Assembly: GCF_022346995.1 (NCBI RefSeq)
Contig: NZ_JAKRNM010000002.1
Coordinates: forward strand, 62,001-126,000
DNA length: 64,000 nt
Direction of reading: 5' to 3'
Origin: Paenibacillus sp. ACRRY
Lineage (GTDB): Bacteria; Bacillota; Bacilli; Paenibacillales; Paenibacillaceae
Under the pieces are notes generated by a model. The model had not been told where the DNA came from. It saw only the letters and a program-made list of their open reading frames with translations, and searched no databases. Positions within the stretch are counted from its first letter, which is position 1. Each line of letters starts with the position of its first letter. A program made the translations under genes and the position numbers. Of the stretch, positions 7,705-15,558 are shown piece by piece.

Positions 7705-8694
7705 CTATACGTTTGGTCTTGACGTGAGTTGATCATTTTTGTTTGGTTGAGTCATGCCAGGCCTCGGAGTTTGGGGTCTGGAGAGAATATTTTCCCGATA
7801 GAGAGTCGGGGCTTCTCCGTGGAAACGTTTGAACTGTTTGGAGAAATACAGGGCATCTGGCAGTCCTACGGATGCGGATACCTGCTCAATGGACAGATCC
7901 GGACGTTCACGCAGCAGCTGCCGTGACTTGTCTATGCGGAGCTTCAGCAGATACGTGACCGGGGATAGACCGGTTTCCTGCTTGAAAATCCGGGACAGAT
8001 AAGCGCGGTTATAGCCGAGACTGGCTGACATCTGTTCAATGGAGACGGGGTGGGCATATTGGGTAGACATGTATTGGATCATCTGTTTTACGGTCCGCCT
8101 AATTGAAGATTCACCAGGAATCAGGGTTTGTCCCTGAGAAAGGTGATTTTGGGCTTCGGCTAGAATCATATATAACGTACCGATGGATGTAAAATGAGAG
8201 CTTTCTTTGCGCTCGGCAAATGCATTTTGCATGACGGATAGCCAATCAGCAATCCCGCAGGACGGCCCGGCATGAAAAACGGATTTTTCCGGACGAAAAC
8301 CCGCTTCTTCCGTGTGTTTCCCAGCCTGGCTGCCTGTATAGGCCATCCATCGATATTCCCAGGGGCGGCGGGCATCAGATTGGTAACTTACCAGCTGCCC
8401 GGGATGAATGAGGAAACAATCTCCTGCGGATAATTCGTAAGTATGAAGTTCGGTGCGGAATGTACCAGCGCCCTTTTCTACATAATGAAGCAGATAGTAA
8501 TCGTATAGTTTTGGGCCAAGAGCATGACCCGGAAGGGTCTGGCTTGCGCCAGCAAAAAGGACATGTAATGGCCCCTTTTCATAATAGACCGGATTGGATG
8601 CAACCGAGTACGTCTTTGCTCCACTTTTCCCTGAGGATTCCTGTGTGTTTTTTATCGGATCTATTGCTGAATGTTCCTTGGGTTGATCAATCAT
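7705..8694 (-). CDS. AraC-family regulator, likely of the gal operon
   Basis: This 329-residue protein has an N-terminal cupin sensor domain (about residues 40-150: LLHYVEKGAGTFRTE, YELSAGDCFLIHPGQLVSYQ) and two AraC helix-turn-helix units at about 225-310 (SIEQMSASLGYNRAYLSRIFKQETGLSP, then SIEQVSASVGLPDALYFSKQFKRFHG). It resembles MsmR/RafR-type regulators of sugar genes. Its gene is divergent from galK; between them an inverted repeat sits next to both promoters, so control of galKET and itself by galactose or a galactoside is a reasonable inference. ATG at 8694 follows AAGGAACG. The effector is unknown. Confidence 0.85.
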   Translation of the reverse strand: MIDQPKEHSAIDPIKNTQESSGKSGAKTYSVASNPVYYEKGPLHVLFAGASQTLPGHALGPKLYDYYLLHYVEKGAGTFRTELHTYELSAGDCFLIHPGQLVSYQSDARRPWEYRWMAYTGSQAGKHTEEAGFRPEKSVFHAGPSCGIADWLSVMQNAFAERKESSHFTSIGTLYMILAEAQNHLSQGQTLIPGESSIRRTVKQMIQYMSTQYAHPVSIEQMSASLGYNRAYLSRIFKQETGLSPVTYLLKLRIDKSRQLLRERPDLSIEQVSASVGLPDALYFSKQFKRFHGEAPTLYRENILSRPQTPRPGMTQPNKNDQLTSRPNV

Positions 8695-8726
8695 GTGCCG
8701 TTCCTTCTTTCTGTGATGTTCTTTCC

Positions 8727-8755
8727 ATTATATGACGGAAGGTCACATTTATCCA
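8727..8755 (-). promoter_or_regulatory. Promoter of the AraC regulator gene
   Basis: On the minus strand TGGATA (8755-8750), 17 bases and TATAAT (8732-8727). The -35 matches 4 of 6 and the -10 is perfect. Confidence 0.55.
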
Positions 8756-8756
8756 T

Positions 8757-8777
8757 ATGAAACACACATGGTTTCAT
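8757..8777. promoter_or_regulatory. Inverted repeat operator between gal regulator and galK
   Basis: ATGAAAC (8757-8763) and GTTTCAT (8771-8777) form a perfect 7-7-7 inverted repeat. It abuts the -35 of the leftward promoter and touches the -35 of the rightward one, a position suited to one regulator controlling both. Confidence 0.6.
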
Positions 8778-8805
8778 TTCAAGAGGTACCGCTTTCTTGT
8801 ATAAT
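8777..8805 (+). promoter_or_regulatory. Promoter of galKET
   Basis: TTTCAA (8777-8782), 17 bases and a perfect TATAAT (8800-8805). The poor -35 overlapped by the inverted repeat suggests an activated promoter. Confidence 0.6.
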
Positions 8806-8847
8806 AACCTTAAGAAAACAACAACATTGAGATGAGGTGCAGCAGCA

Positions 8848-10029
8848 ATGAACATACATGAATTGAAACAAAAGTTTATTGAGAAGTACGGAGAGAGTGA
8901 AGCGGGTCTCCGTGTATTCCATGCTCCTGGACGTGTGAATCTAATCGGGGAACATATTGACTACAATGGTGGGTACGTGCTTCCGGCAGCGCTTGAATTT
9001 GGTACAACACTTGTTATCCGGGAACGGAAGGACGACAAATTGCAGCTGGCTTCCACCAATATGTCCTATGAAGGCGTGCTGGACACGTCCTCGATCGGCA
9101 AGGAGAAAACAGGGGAGTGGACAGATTATCCAGTTGGTGTCATGGTTGAACTGCAAGCTAAAGGCGTGAAGGTAACGAAAGGATATGACTTCCTGTACCA
9201 TGGTGAAATTCCGAACGGTGCCGGACTATCCTCTTCCGCATCGCTGGAGGTGCTTACCGGGTATGCGATTCAGTCGATGGAAGGTATATCTGATATCGAT
9301 ACAGTACAGTTGTCGCTTCTGTCCCAAAAAGCAGAAAACGAGTTCGTTGGCGTCAACTGCGGCATTATGGATCAGTTCGCCGTAGCTAACGGTGCAGAGG
9401 ATCATGCCATTCTGCTGATGTGTGATACGCTTGAATATGAGAAGGTACCTTTCCGCACAGGCTCTTATAAGCTGGTCATCGGCAATACGAACAAACGTCG
9501 CGGTCTGGTAGACTCGGCCTATAACGAGCGGCGCTCCCAGTGCGAGCAGGCACTTGCCATTTTGAAGGAACAGCTGCCTGCACTTGATTATCTGGCGCAA
9601 CTGACGCCGGAGCAATTTGTAACCCTACAGGATCACATCAAGGATGAAAAGGTAAGACAGCGTGCCGAGCACGTCGTGGAAGAGAATGCACGTGTGCTTG
9701 CATCGGTTGAAGCGCTGCGTAATAACGATTTGGAAACGTTCGGCAAGCTGATGAATGCATCCCATGAATCGCTCCGCTATCTGTATGAAGTAAGCTGCGA
9801 GGAATTGGACGTAATGGTAGAGGAGGCGCAGCGCATTCCAGGAACACTCGGTGCACGTATGACGGGAGCCGGATTCGGTGGATGCACGGTGTCACTGGTA
9901 CATGAGGATGATGTAGAACGCTTTGTTCGCGAAGTGGGAGCAGCGTATGAAGCACGTACAAGTCTCAAGGGAGATTTCTATGTGTGCGGAGTGGGCGACG
10001 GTGTCAAAGAATTGAAGGAGGCGAAGTAA
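8848..10029 (+). CDS. galK: Galactokinase
   Basis: This 393-residue GHMP kinase phosphorylates galactose to galactose-1-phosphate with ATP. APGRVNLIGEHIDYNGGYVLPAAL is the galactokinase signature, GEIPNGAGLSSSASLEV the ATP loop, NCGIMDQF holds the catalytic Asp, and TGAGFGGCTVSL is the third GHMP motif. Length is typical. ATG at 8848 follows GATGAGGTG. It is the first gene of galK-galE-galT; galE starts one base after its stop, with the galE Shine-Dalgarno AAGGAGGCG inside galK. Expression is probably controlled by the divergent AraC regulator. Confidence 0.96.
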   Translation: MNIHELKQKFIEKYGESEAGLRVFHAPGRVNLIGEHIDYNGGYVLPAALEFGTTLVIRERKDDKLQLASTNMSYEGVLDTSSIGKEKTGEWTDYPVGVMVELQAKGVKVTKGYDFLYHGEIPNGAGLSSSASLEVLTGYAIQSMEGISDIDTVQLSLLSQKAENEFVGVNCGIMDQFAVANGAEDHAILLMCDTLEYEKVPFRTGSYKLVIGNTNKRRGLVDSAYNERRSQCEQALAILKEQLPALDYLAQLTPEQFVTLQDHIKDEKVRQRAEHVVEENARVLASVEALRNNDLETFGKLMNASHESLRYLYEVSCEELDVMVEEAQRIPGTLGARMTGAGFGGCTVSLVHEDDVERFVREVGAAYEARTSLKGDFYVCGVGDGVKELKEAK

Positions 10030-10030
10030 A

Positions 10031-11020
10031 ATGGCAATTTTGGTGACAGGTGGAGCAGGATATATTGGTTCGCATACGGTAGCGGCTTTGTTGGAACGCG
10101 GCGAGGAAGTCGTGGTACTGGACAATTTGCAGACTGGGCATCGGGAAGCATTGCTCGGCGGCAAGTTGTATGAAGGAGATCTGCGTGACAAGGCGTTTCT
10201 GGCAAAACTGTTCGCTGAGAACTCCATTGATGCAGTCATTCACTTTGCGGCCAATTCCCTGGTCGGCGAGAGCATGAAGGATCCGGTTAAATATTATGAC
10301 AACAACGTGTTCGGTACGTTGTGTTTGCTGGAAGCAATGAACGCAGCCAATGTGCGCCGGATCGTATTCTCTTCTACAGCCGCCACTTATGGCGAGCCTG
10401 AGAAAGTGCCAATCGAAGAAAGCGACCGCACTGAACCTACGAACGTATATGGCGAAACGAAACTGATGATGGAACGCATGATGTCCTGGTTTGACAAAGT
10501 ACAGGAGATTAAATATGTGTCCCTGCGTTACTTCAATGCAGCTGGAGCACATGATAGCGGCAAAATTGGTGAAGACCATCAGCCGGAGAGCCACTTGATC
10601 CCACTGGTCCTGCAAACCGCGTTGAAACAACGTCCACACATCGCCGTGTTTGGCGATGACTACGCGACAGAAGATGGAACGTGTGTCCGAGATTATATTC
10701 ACGTGAGCGACTTGGCAGATGCGCATCTGCGTGCAGTAGATTATCTCCGCAAAGGGGAGAACAGCAACGTGTTTAACCTGGGTAACGGTCAAGGGTTCTC
10801 GGTTAAACAGGTTATTGAAACTGCGAAAAAAGTGACCGGACTGGATATCCCGGTTGTACAGGAGCCGCGCCGTGCAGGTGATCCGGCTGTTCTGGTCGCA
10901 TCGTCTGCCAAAGCAAGATCCGTGCTGGGCTGGAATCCGACACGGACCAATCTGGAAGATGTCATTCAGAGTGCCTGGAGCTGGCACCAATCTCATCCTA
11001 ACGGCTACGGAAAAAACTAG
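10031..11020 (+). CDS. galE: UDP-glucose 4-epimerase
   Basis: This 329-residue short-chain dehydrogenase-type epimerase interconverts UDP-galactose and UDP-glucose. VTGGAGYIGSHTV is the NAD loop, VIHFAANSLVGESM is typical of GalE, STAATYG supplies the catalytic Ser/Thr, and YGETKLMME the Tyr-x3-Lys pair. RYFNAAGAH and DGTCVRDYIHVSDLA are further GalE marks. It is the middle gene of the Leloir operon, between galK (1-base gap) and galT (15-base gap). Confidence 0.96.
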   Translation: MAILVTGGAGYIGSHTVAALLERGEEVVVLDNLQTGHREALLGGKLYEGDLRDKAFLAKLFAENSIDAVIHFAANSLVGESMKDPVKYYDNNVFGTLCLLEAMNAANVRRIVFSSTAATYGEPEKVPIEESDRTEPTNVYGETKLMMERMMSWFDKVQEIKYVSLRYFNAAGAHDSGKIGEDHQPESHLIPLVLQTALKQRPHIAVFGDDYATEDGTCVRDYIHVSDLADAHLRAVDYLRKGENSNVFNLGNGQGFSVKQVIETAKKVTGLDIPVVQEPRRAGDPAVLVASSAKARSVLGWNPTRTNLEDVIQSAWSWHQSHPNGYGKN

Positions 11021-11035
11021 GAGGCGAACATCAAT

Positions 11036-12634
11036 ATGTCACAGACCCATAATGCTGCAGGCACCACAGACCGGACACCGGAGCAGCAGGAAGCACTGCA
11101 TGCCATTGAACGTCTGGTTGCATTTGCCTTGCAGAACAAACTGATTGAAGAAGCGGATTGGGATTATAGCCGCAACCTTCTGCTGGAACAGTTCGGATTT
11201 TCCGAGCCCTACGATGGAGCGTTGAACGAGATTGTACCGGATGGACCGCAATCCTTGCTGGATACGTTGATTGACTATGGTTATGCAATTGGACTCATTC
11301 CGGAGAATACGGATACGTACCGTGATTTGCTGGATGCGAAAATTATGGGTCAGCTGATGGCCCGTCCATCTGAGGTGGTTCGCGCGTTCCGCCACACAGA
11401 GCAAACAGAAGGTATCGAAGCCGCCACACAGAAGTTTTACGAGCTGTCGATTCACTCCAACTATATCCGTATGGACCGGATCTCGAAGAATGTATACTGG
11501 ACGCAGGAAACGCCATATGGCGATATGGAAATTACGATTAACCTGTCCAAGCCGGAGAAAAGTCCGAAGGAAATCGCCATGGCCAAACTGCTTCCGCCGC
11601 CGGTATATCCGAAGTGTCAATTATGCCGGGAAAATGTAGGCTATGCTGGCCGAGTAAATCATCCGGCTCGTCAAAACCTGCGTGTTATTCCGCTGGAATT
11701 AAACGGTGAACCATGGTTCTTCCAATACTCGCCATATGTGTACTATAACGAGCACTGCATCATTTTCCATCATGATCATGTGCCAATGAAGCTGACAAAA
11801 GATACGTTGCGCAGACTACTTGCCTTCGTAGGCGAGTATCCGCACTATTTTATCGGTTCCAATGCAGATCTGCCAATCGTGGGTGGTTCAATCCTGACTC
11901 ATGATCATTTCCAGGGCGGACGCCATACGTTTGCCATTCAAAATGCAAAACCTGAAGCGGTGTTCCGTCATGCGGATGCACCAGGGCTTACCCTGAGTCT
12001 GGTAAAATGGCCAATGTCCGTTCTTCGACTCGCTTCACATGATCCAGCGGAGCTGCTCGAAGCGGGTAACGCCGTGTATGAAGCGTGGAAACTGTACAGT
12101 GACCCTTCTGTAGAGATCCAGGCGTTCAGTGAGGTGGATGGAGAGCAAGTACCTCACAATACGGTAACACCGATTGTTCGTCGTAGTGCGGACGGTGGTT
12201 ACGAGATGGATCTGGTTCTCCGCAACAATCGTACGAATGAAGAGCATCCGGAGGGGATTTTCCACCCACACCGTGAAATGCATCATTTGAAAAAAGAGAA
12301 CATCGGACTTATCGAAGTCATGGGGCTTGCGATTCTTCCAGGGCGGTTAAAAGAAGAACTGGACGGAATCGCCGATATTCTTGCAGGGGATACTCAGCTT
12401 GCGGAAGCTGCCCAGGCTTCTGATCATGTTTTGCACCAGCATCTTCGCTGGGCGGAAGAACTGAAAGAACGTTTTGGTTCCAGCCTGGACAAGGAACAGG
12501 CCGTTGCTCTGATTCAGCAGGAAGTAGGCCTTAAGTTTTCCGAGATTTTGGAGCATGCAGGGGTTTACAAATATGATGAGGCGGGACGTCAGGCATTCCG
12601 CCGGTTCGTTGAAAGCATGGGATATACTGAATAA
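11036..12634 (+). CDS. galT: UDP-glucose--hexose-1-phosphate uridylyltransferase, class II
   Basis: This is a 532-residue GalT of the long Firmicute class, distinct from the roughly 350-residue enterobacterial type. It exchanges UMP between UDP-glucose and galactose-1-phosphate. SILTHDHFQGG carries the catalytic His-x-His-x-Gln; VNHPARQNLRVIPLELNGEPWFFQYSPYVYYNEHCIIF is the class II core, seen at about residues 206-243. ATG at 11036 follows AGGAGGCG. It ends the gal operon; a strong terminator follows. Confidence 0.95.
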   Translation: MSQTHNAAGTTDRTPEQQEALHAIERLVAFALQNKLIEEADWDYSRNLLLEQFGFSEPYDGALNEIVPDGPQSLLDTLIDYGYAIGLIPENTDTYRDLLDAKIMGQLMARPSEVVRAFRHTEQTEGIEAATQKFYELSIHSNYIRMDRISKNVYWTQETPYGDMEITINLSKPEKSPKEIAMAKLLPPPVYPKCQLCRENVGYAGRVNHPARQNLRVIPLELNGEPWFFQYSPYVYYNEHCIIFHHDHVPMKLTKDTLRRLLAFVGEYPHYFIGSNADLPIVGGSILTHDHFQGGRHTFAIQNAKPEAVFRHADAPGLTLSLVKWPMSVLRLASHDPAELLEAGNAVYEAWKLYSDPSVEIQAFSEVDGEQVPHNTVTPIVRRSADGGYEMDLVLRNNRTNEEHPEGIFHPHREMHHLKKENIGLIEVMGLAILPGRLKEELDGIADILAGDTQLAEAAQASDHVLHQHLRWAEELKERFGSSLDKEQAVALIQQEVGLKFSEILEHAGVYKYDEAGRQAFRRFVESMGYTE

Positions 12635-12675
12635 GTGGAAACTTCTTCAGTAGCTATCATGCTATCGCAATAATT

Positions 12676-12720
12676 AAAAAGGATAGGCGAGCAGGAATGC
12701 TCGTCTATCCTTTTTCTATA
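12676..12720 (+). terminator. Terminator of the gal operon
   Basis: An 18-bp stem (12676-12693 with 12698-12715) around GGAA, ending in TTTTTCT. The flanking A and T runs would let it act on both strands. Confidence 0.9.
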
Positions 12721-12822
12721 CATAAATCATTAATCTTGCAACTACTTGTGTAGATGGCTCGATGGTCATTAGCGCTTATATAACAAAAGTATCTTTCCAT
12801 CATGAGCAATAAACACATGGAC

Positions 12823-12852
12823 ATGGCAGAGACTGGGGGTTCATTGTATAAT
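12823..12852 (+). promoter_or_regulatory. Promoter of the PPOX flavoprotein gene
   Basis: ATGGCA (12823-12828), an 18-base spacer and a perfect TATAAT (12847-12852). It lies 60 bases before the start codon and is followed at once by the Fur-like box. Confidence 0.5.
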
Positions 12853-12853
12853 A

Positions 12854-12868
12854 TGAGAATGATTATCA
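12854..12868. promoter_or_regulatory. Fur-box-like operator
   Basis: TGAGAATGATTATCA matches 14 of 15 bases of the Bacillus 7-1-7 Fur core TGATAATNATTATCA. It covers the predicted transcription start of the downstream PPOX flavoprotein gene, the classic position for repression. Confidence 0.65.
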
Positions 12869-12912
12869 CAGGTTGATAAAATAAATGAAGTATAGGAAAC
12901 GGGGACGAACAA

Positions 12913-13500
12913 ATGGAAAAGAAGCCACTGAACATACCGCTAATCACCGACGCAGCAGAACTGCAAAACATGGTAGGTGAGCCTCATGAGCACGTGAGAA
13001 ACAAAGCGATATCGTTTGTGGACTCCCATGTTGAACATTTTTTATCCATGTCACCACTGTTTTTTCTGTCCAGTTCCGATGGGGAAGGTAGAAGTGATGC
13101 ATCCCCCCGGGGAGACGAAGCAGGTTTCGTGAAGGTTCTTGATCCGCATCGTCTGGTCTACCCCGAACGTCCAGGCAATCGCCGAATTGACTCGCTGTTA
13201 AACATCCTAACCAATCCTGGGGTGGGCATGCTCTTCCTCATCCCAGGCATGAACGAAGTATTACGCATCAATGGAACTGCTTCTATTACGAAGGATGAGG
13301 AATTTATTAATAGTATGGGCTGGACGGGGAAAACGATAGGGGCAGCGGTTATTGTAGACGTGAATGAATGCTTTATCCATTGCCCGAGAGCCTTCAAGCA
13401 GGCGGGATTGTGGTCTTCCGAGACTTGGGTGGACAAGGAAAGTTTGCCTTCGACGATGGATATGTTCCGTGCCCATCTGCAGATCAACGGCTTGTTATAA
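12913..13500 (+). CDS. Pyridoxamine 5'-phosphate oxidase-family FMN protein (MSMEG_1061-like)
   Basis: This is a 195-residue split-barrel flavin-binding protein. The central part (MSPLFFLSSSDGEGRSDASPRGDEAGFVKV, then NRRIDSLLNILTNPGVGMLFLIPGMNEVLRINGTASI) has the layout of PPOX-family proteins close to MSMEG_1061, whose substrates are unknown; residues around SDASPRGD and the R-x-GxxNIL stretch would contact FMN. It is not expected to be PdxH. ATG at 12913 follows the weak GGGGACGAACAA. The Fur-like box over its promoter suggests iron-regulated expression, so a role in flavin- or haem-related iron metabolism can be proposed but is only inference. Confidence 0.75.
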   Translation: MEKKPLNIPLITDAAELQNMVGEPHEHVRNKAISFVDSHVEHFLSMSPLFFLSSSDGEGRSDASPRGDEAGFVKVLDPHRLVYPERPGNRRIDSLLNILTNPGVGMLFLIPGMNEVLRINGTASITKDEEFINSMGWTGKTIGAAVIVDVNECFIHCPRAFKQAGLWSSETWVDKESLPSTMDMFRAHLQINGLL

Positions 13501-13517
13501 AGTGAGTGACTATGGAT

Positions 13518-13546
13518 TTGTTTTTATAAAATCGGGGTACTATAAT
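13518..13546 (+). promoter_or_regulatory. Promoter of the iron alcohol dehydrogenase gene
   Basis: TTGTTT (13518-13523), 17 bases and a perfect TATAAT (13541-13546). Confidence 0.65.
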
Positions 13547-13575
13547 TGGAGTTGCACAAACATTCTAACTCCAAT
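13545..13575. promoter_or_regulatory. Perfect 9-bp inverted repeat at the ADH transcription start
   Basis: ATTGGAGTT (13545-13553) and AACTCCAAT (13567-13575) are perfectly inverted around 13 bases. The left arm begins inside the -10, and the right arm ends at the TGGAGG Shine-Dalgarno. It could be an operator, or an RNA hairpin affecting translation. Confidence 0.55.
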
Positions 13576-13591
13576 GGAGGCGACATAGATT

Positions 13592-14755
13592 ATGAAATCT
13601 TTTCAATTTTATAACCCCACCCGTCTGATCTTCGGTAAAGGACAACTGGAAGCGTTGAAAACTGAAGTACCGAAGTACGGCAAACGGGTATTGCTTGTAT
13701 ATGGCGGCGGCAGCATTAAACGAAGTGGTCTGTATGATCAAGTGATCGGATTGCTTAAGGAAATCGGAGCAGAAGTTACAGAACTGGCAGGCGTGGAGCC
13801 TAACCCGCGTCTTTCGACTGTCCATAAGGGAGTAGACATCTGCAAGACTCAGGACATCGAGCTGATTCTCGCCGTAGGTGGCGGTAGTGTGCTCGACTGC
13901 GCCAAGGCGATTGCCGTAGGTGCGAAATATGATGGCGACATGTGGGACTTTGCTCAGCGCAAAGCGGTTGCTCAGGATGCACTTCCACTTGGTACGGTGC
14001 TGACCATGGCAGCAACAGGTTCCGAGATGAACTCGGGTTCCGTTATTACCAATCAGGATACACAGGAAAAATTGGGCTGGGGCAGTGCGTATTCATTCCC
14101 TGCGTTCTCGATCCTTGATCCGGTTAATACATATACCGTGCCTTTGGATCAGACTGTATACGGCATGGTTGACATGATGTCTCACGTATTGGAGCATTAC
14201 TTCCACCTGGATGCCAATACGCCAGTACAACTTGGCTTCTGTGAGACGATTCTGCGTACCGTTATGGATGCAGCACCTCGTTTGGTAGAGGATCTGGAAA
14301 ACTACGAGCTGCGCGAAACCATTCTGTACTGCGGTACGATGGCATTGAACGGCGTACTGAACATGGGACTTGCCGGTGACTGGGCAACTCACAATATCGA
14401 ACATGCCGTATCTGCTGTATATGACATCCCGCACGGCGGGGGCCTTGCCATTCTGTTCCCGAACTGGATGAAACACAATCTGGACGTAAACGTGGATCGT
14501 TTCAAACGATTGGCTATTAATGTCTTTGAAGTGAATCCTGAAGGCAAATCGGACAAACAGGTAGCCGAGGAAGGCATCGAAGCTTTACGCAAGTTCTGGA
14601 CGTCCATTGGCGCGCCTAGTCGTCTTGCTGACTATGACATTGACGACAGCCAGATTGATATCATGGCTGACAAGGCAATGCTGTTTGGCCCATTTGGTAA
14701 CTTCAAGAAGCTGCAGCGTGAAGATGTTGTGTCCATTTACAAGGCTTCTCTGTAA
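13592..14755 (+). CDS. Iron-containing alcohol dehydrogenase (butanol dehydrogenase type)
   Basis: This 387-residue group III alcohol dehydrogenase resembles Bacillus YugJ/YugK and clostridial BdhA/B, which reduce aldehydes to alcohols with NAD(P)[16 protein letters not shown] binds the cofactor, and [12 protein letters not shown] follows. Likely metal ligands are Asp in the [12 protein letters not shown] region plus its histidines, and [24 protein letters not shown] supplies the rest. Length is typical. ATG at 13592 follows GGAGG. It is monocistronic with its own promoter, inverted repeat and terminator. The fermentative or detoxifying substrate is unknown. Confidence 0.92.
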   Translation: MKSFQFYNPTRLIFGKGQLEALKTEVPKYGKRVLLVYGGGSIKRSGLYDQVIGLLKEIGAEVTELAGVEPNPRLSTVHKGVDICKTQDIELILAVGGGSVLDCAKAIAVGAKYDGDMWDFAQRKAVAQDALPLGTVLTMAATGSEMNSGSVITNQDTQEKLGWGSAYSFPAFSILDPVNTYTVPLDQTVYGMVDMMSHVLEHYFHLDANTPVQLGFCETILRTVMDAAPRLVEDLENYELRETILYCGTMALNGVLNMGLAGDWATHNIEHAVSAVYDIPHGGGLAILFPNWMKHNLDVNVDRFKRLAINVFEVNPEGKSDKQVAEEGIEALRKFWTSIGAPSRLADYDIDDSQIDIMADKAMLFGPFGNFKKLQREDVVSIYKASL

Positions 14756-14777
14756 TAAAGGGCATTCAATTATTAAT

Positions 14778-14820
14778 AAAGACCGCAAATCTCCACAATA
14801 TGGAGATTTGCGGTCTTTTT
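14778..14820. terminator. Terminator after the alcohol dehydrogenase gene
   Basis: An 18-bp perfect stem (14778-14795 with 14801-14818) ends in TTTTT. Confidence 0.9.
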
Positions 14821-14880
14821 GCGTGAATAGTCCTGTAAAATAACCATTATCGGGTCTGGAATACAAATGAGGAAAGAATT

Positions 14881-14906
14881 TGAAACTTTTTGAGGGTAGC
14901 TACGTA
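14881..14906 (+). promoter_or_regulatory. SigW-type promoter of yuaF-floT
   Basis: TGAAAC (14881-14886), exactly 16 bases, then CGTA (14903-14906): a perfect match to the SigW consensus TGAAAC-N16-CGTA. It is 64 bases before yuaF. The Bacillus subtilis yuaF-floT-yuaI operon is a known SigW target. Confidence 0.8.
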
Positions 14907-14969
14907 TTTATTTACATGAGGAATGCCCAGTGAGTTAGGTGTTACGGCAGAAGAGAGGAGGAACGGGGA

Positions 14970-15506
14970 ATGGAGTCCATCTATTGGGGATGTCTAATCG
15001 GAGGAGCCATATTTGCAGTCGTCAGTTTGGTGCTGGGTGATTTGATTGACGGATTGCTGGATGGAGCCTTTGAAATGCCAGGCATTGATTTTCTCAAACC
15101 TGTTGTACTTGCTGGTTCCATTACAGCCTTTGGCGGAGCTGGTATCATGTTGACGCGTTATAGCTCGGTAAGTGCCATTGCGGGTCTTATCTTATCCCTG
15201 CTTATAGGTATTGCTGCTGCCATGCTGGTATTCTTTGCTTATATCAAGCCGATGCGGAACAGTGAGGTTTCCATTGCATTTTCCATGAAGGAACTATCCG
15301 GGAAAATCGGAGAAATTACGATTCCAGTACCTGAGAAGGGTTTCGGTGAGGTCATGATCCGTGTTGCTTCCGGTAACACGATTCATACCGCGTCCAGCTT
15401 CGAACATCGCCCTATTGCGGCGGGTGCGCGTGTAGTGGTAGTGGACATAACAGAAGGTGTGCTTCGTGTGGCGGAATGGGATGAAGATGTACTTAAAGAC
15501 GTTTGA
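14970..15506 (+). CDS. yuaF: NfeD-like membrane protein YuaF
   Basis: This 178-residue protein has three or four N-terminal membrane segments (about residues 5-25, 45-65, 70-95) and a C-terminal soluble domain of about 80 residues (SGKIGEITIPVPEKGFGEVMIRV ... GARVVVVDITEGVLRVAEWD) with the OB-like fold of NfeD proteins. NfeD1b/YuaF partners flotillin in membrane microdomains. ATG at 14970 follows GAGGAGGAACGGGGA. The flotillin gene follows 52 bases later, and a SigW-type promoter precedes the pair, suggesting induction by membrane stress. Confidence 0.85.
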   Translation: MESIYWGCLIGGAIFAVVSLVLGDLIDGLLDGAFEMPGIDFLKPVVLAGSITAFGGAGIMLTRYSSVSAIAGLILSLLIGIAAAMLVFFAYIKPMRNSEVSIAFSMKELSGKIGEITIPVPEKGFGEVMIRVASGNTIHTASSFEHRPIAAGARVVVVDITEGVLRVAEWDEDVLKDV

Positions 15507-15558
15507 GTAGAACGAGAGAAGTTGTTTGTCATCATCGTAATAAGGGGAGAGATGTGGA

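Noticed and set aside
10004..10996. A 330-codon antisense frame opposite galE
   Set aside because: It is a shadow of galE; composition is not protein-like.
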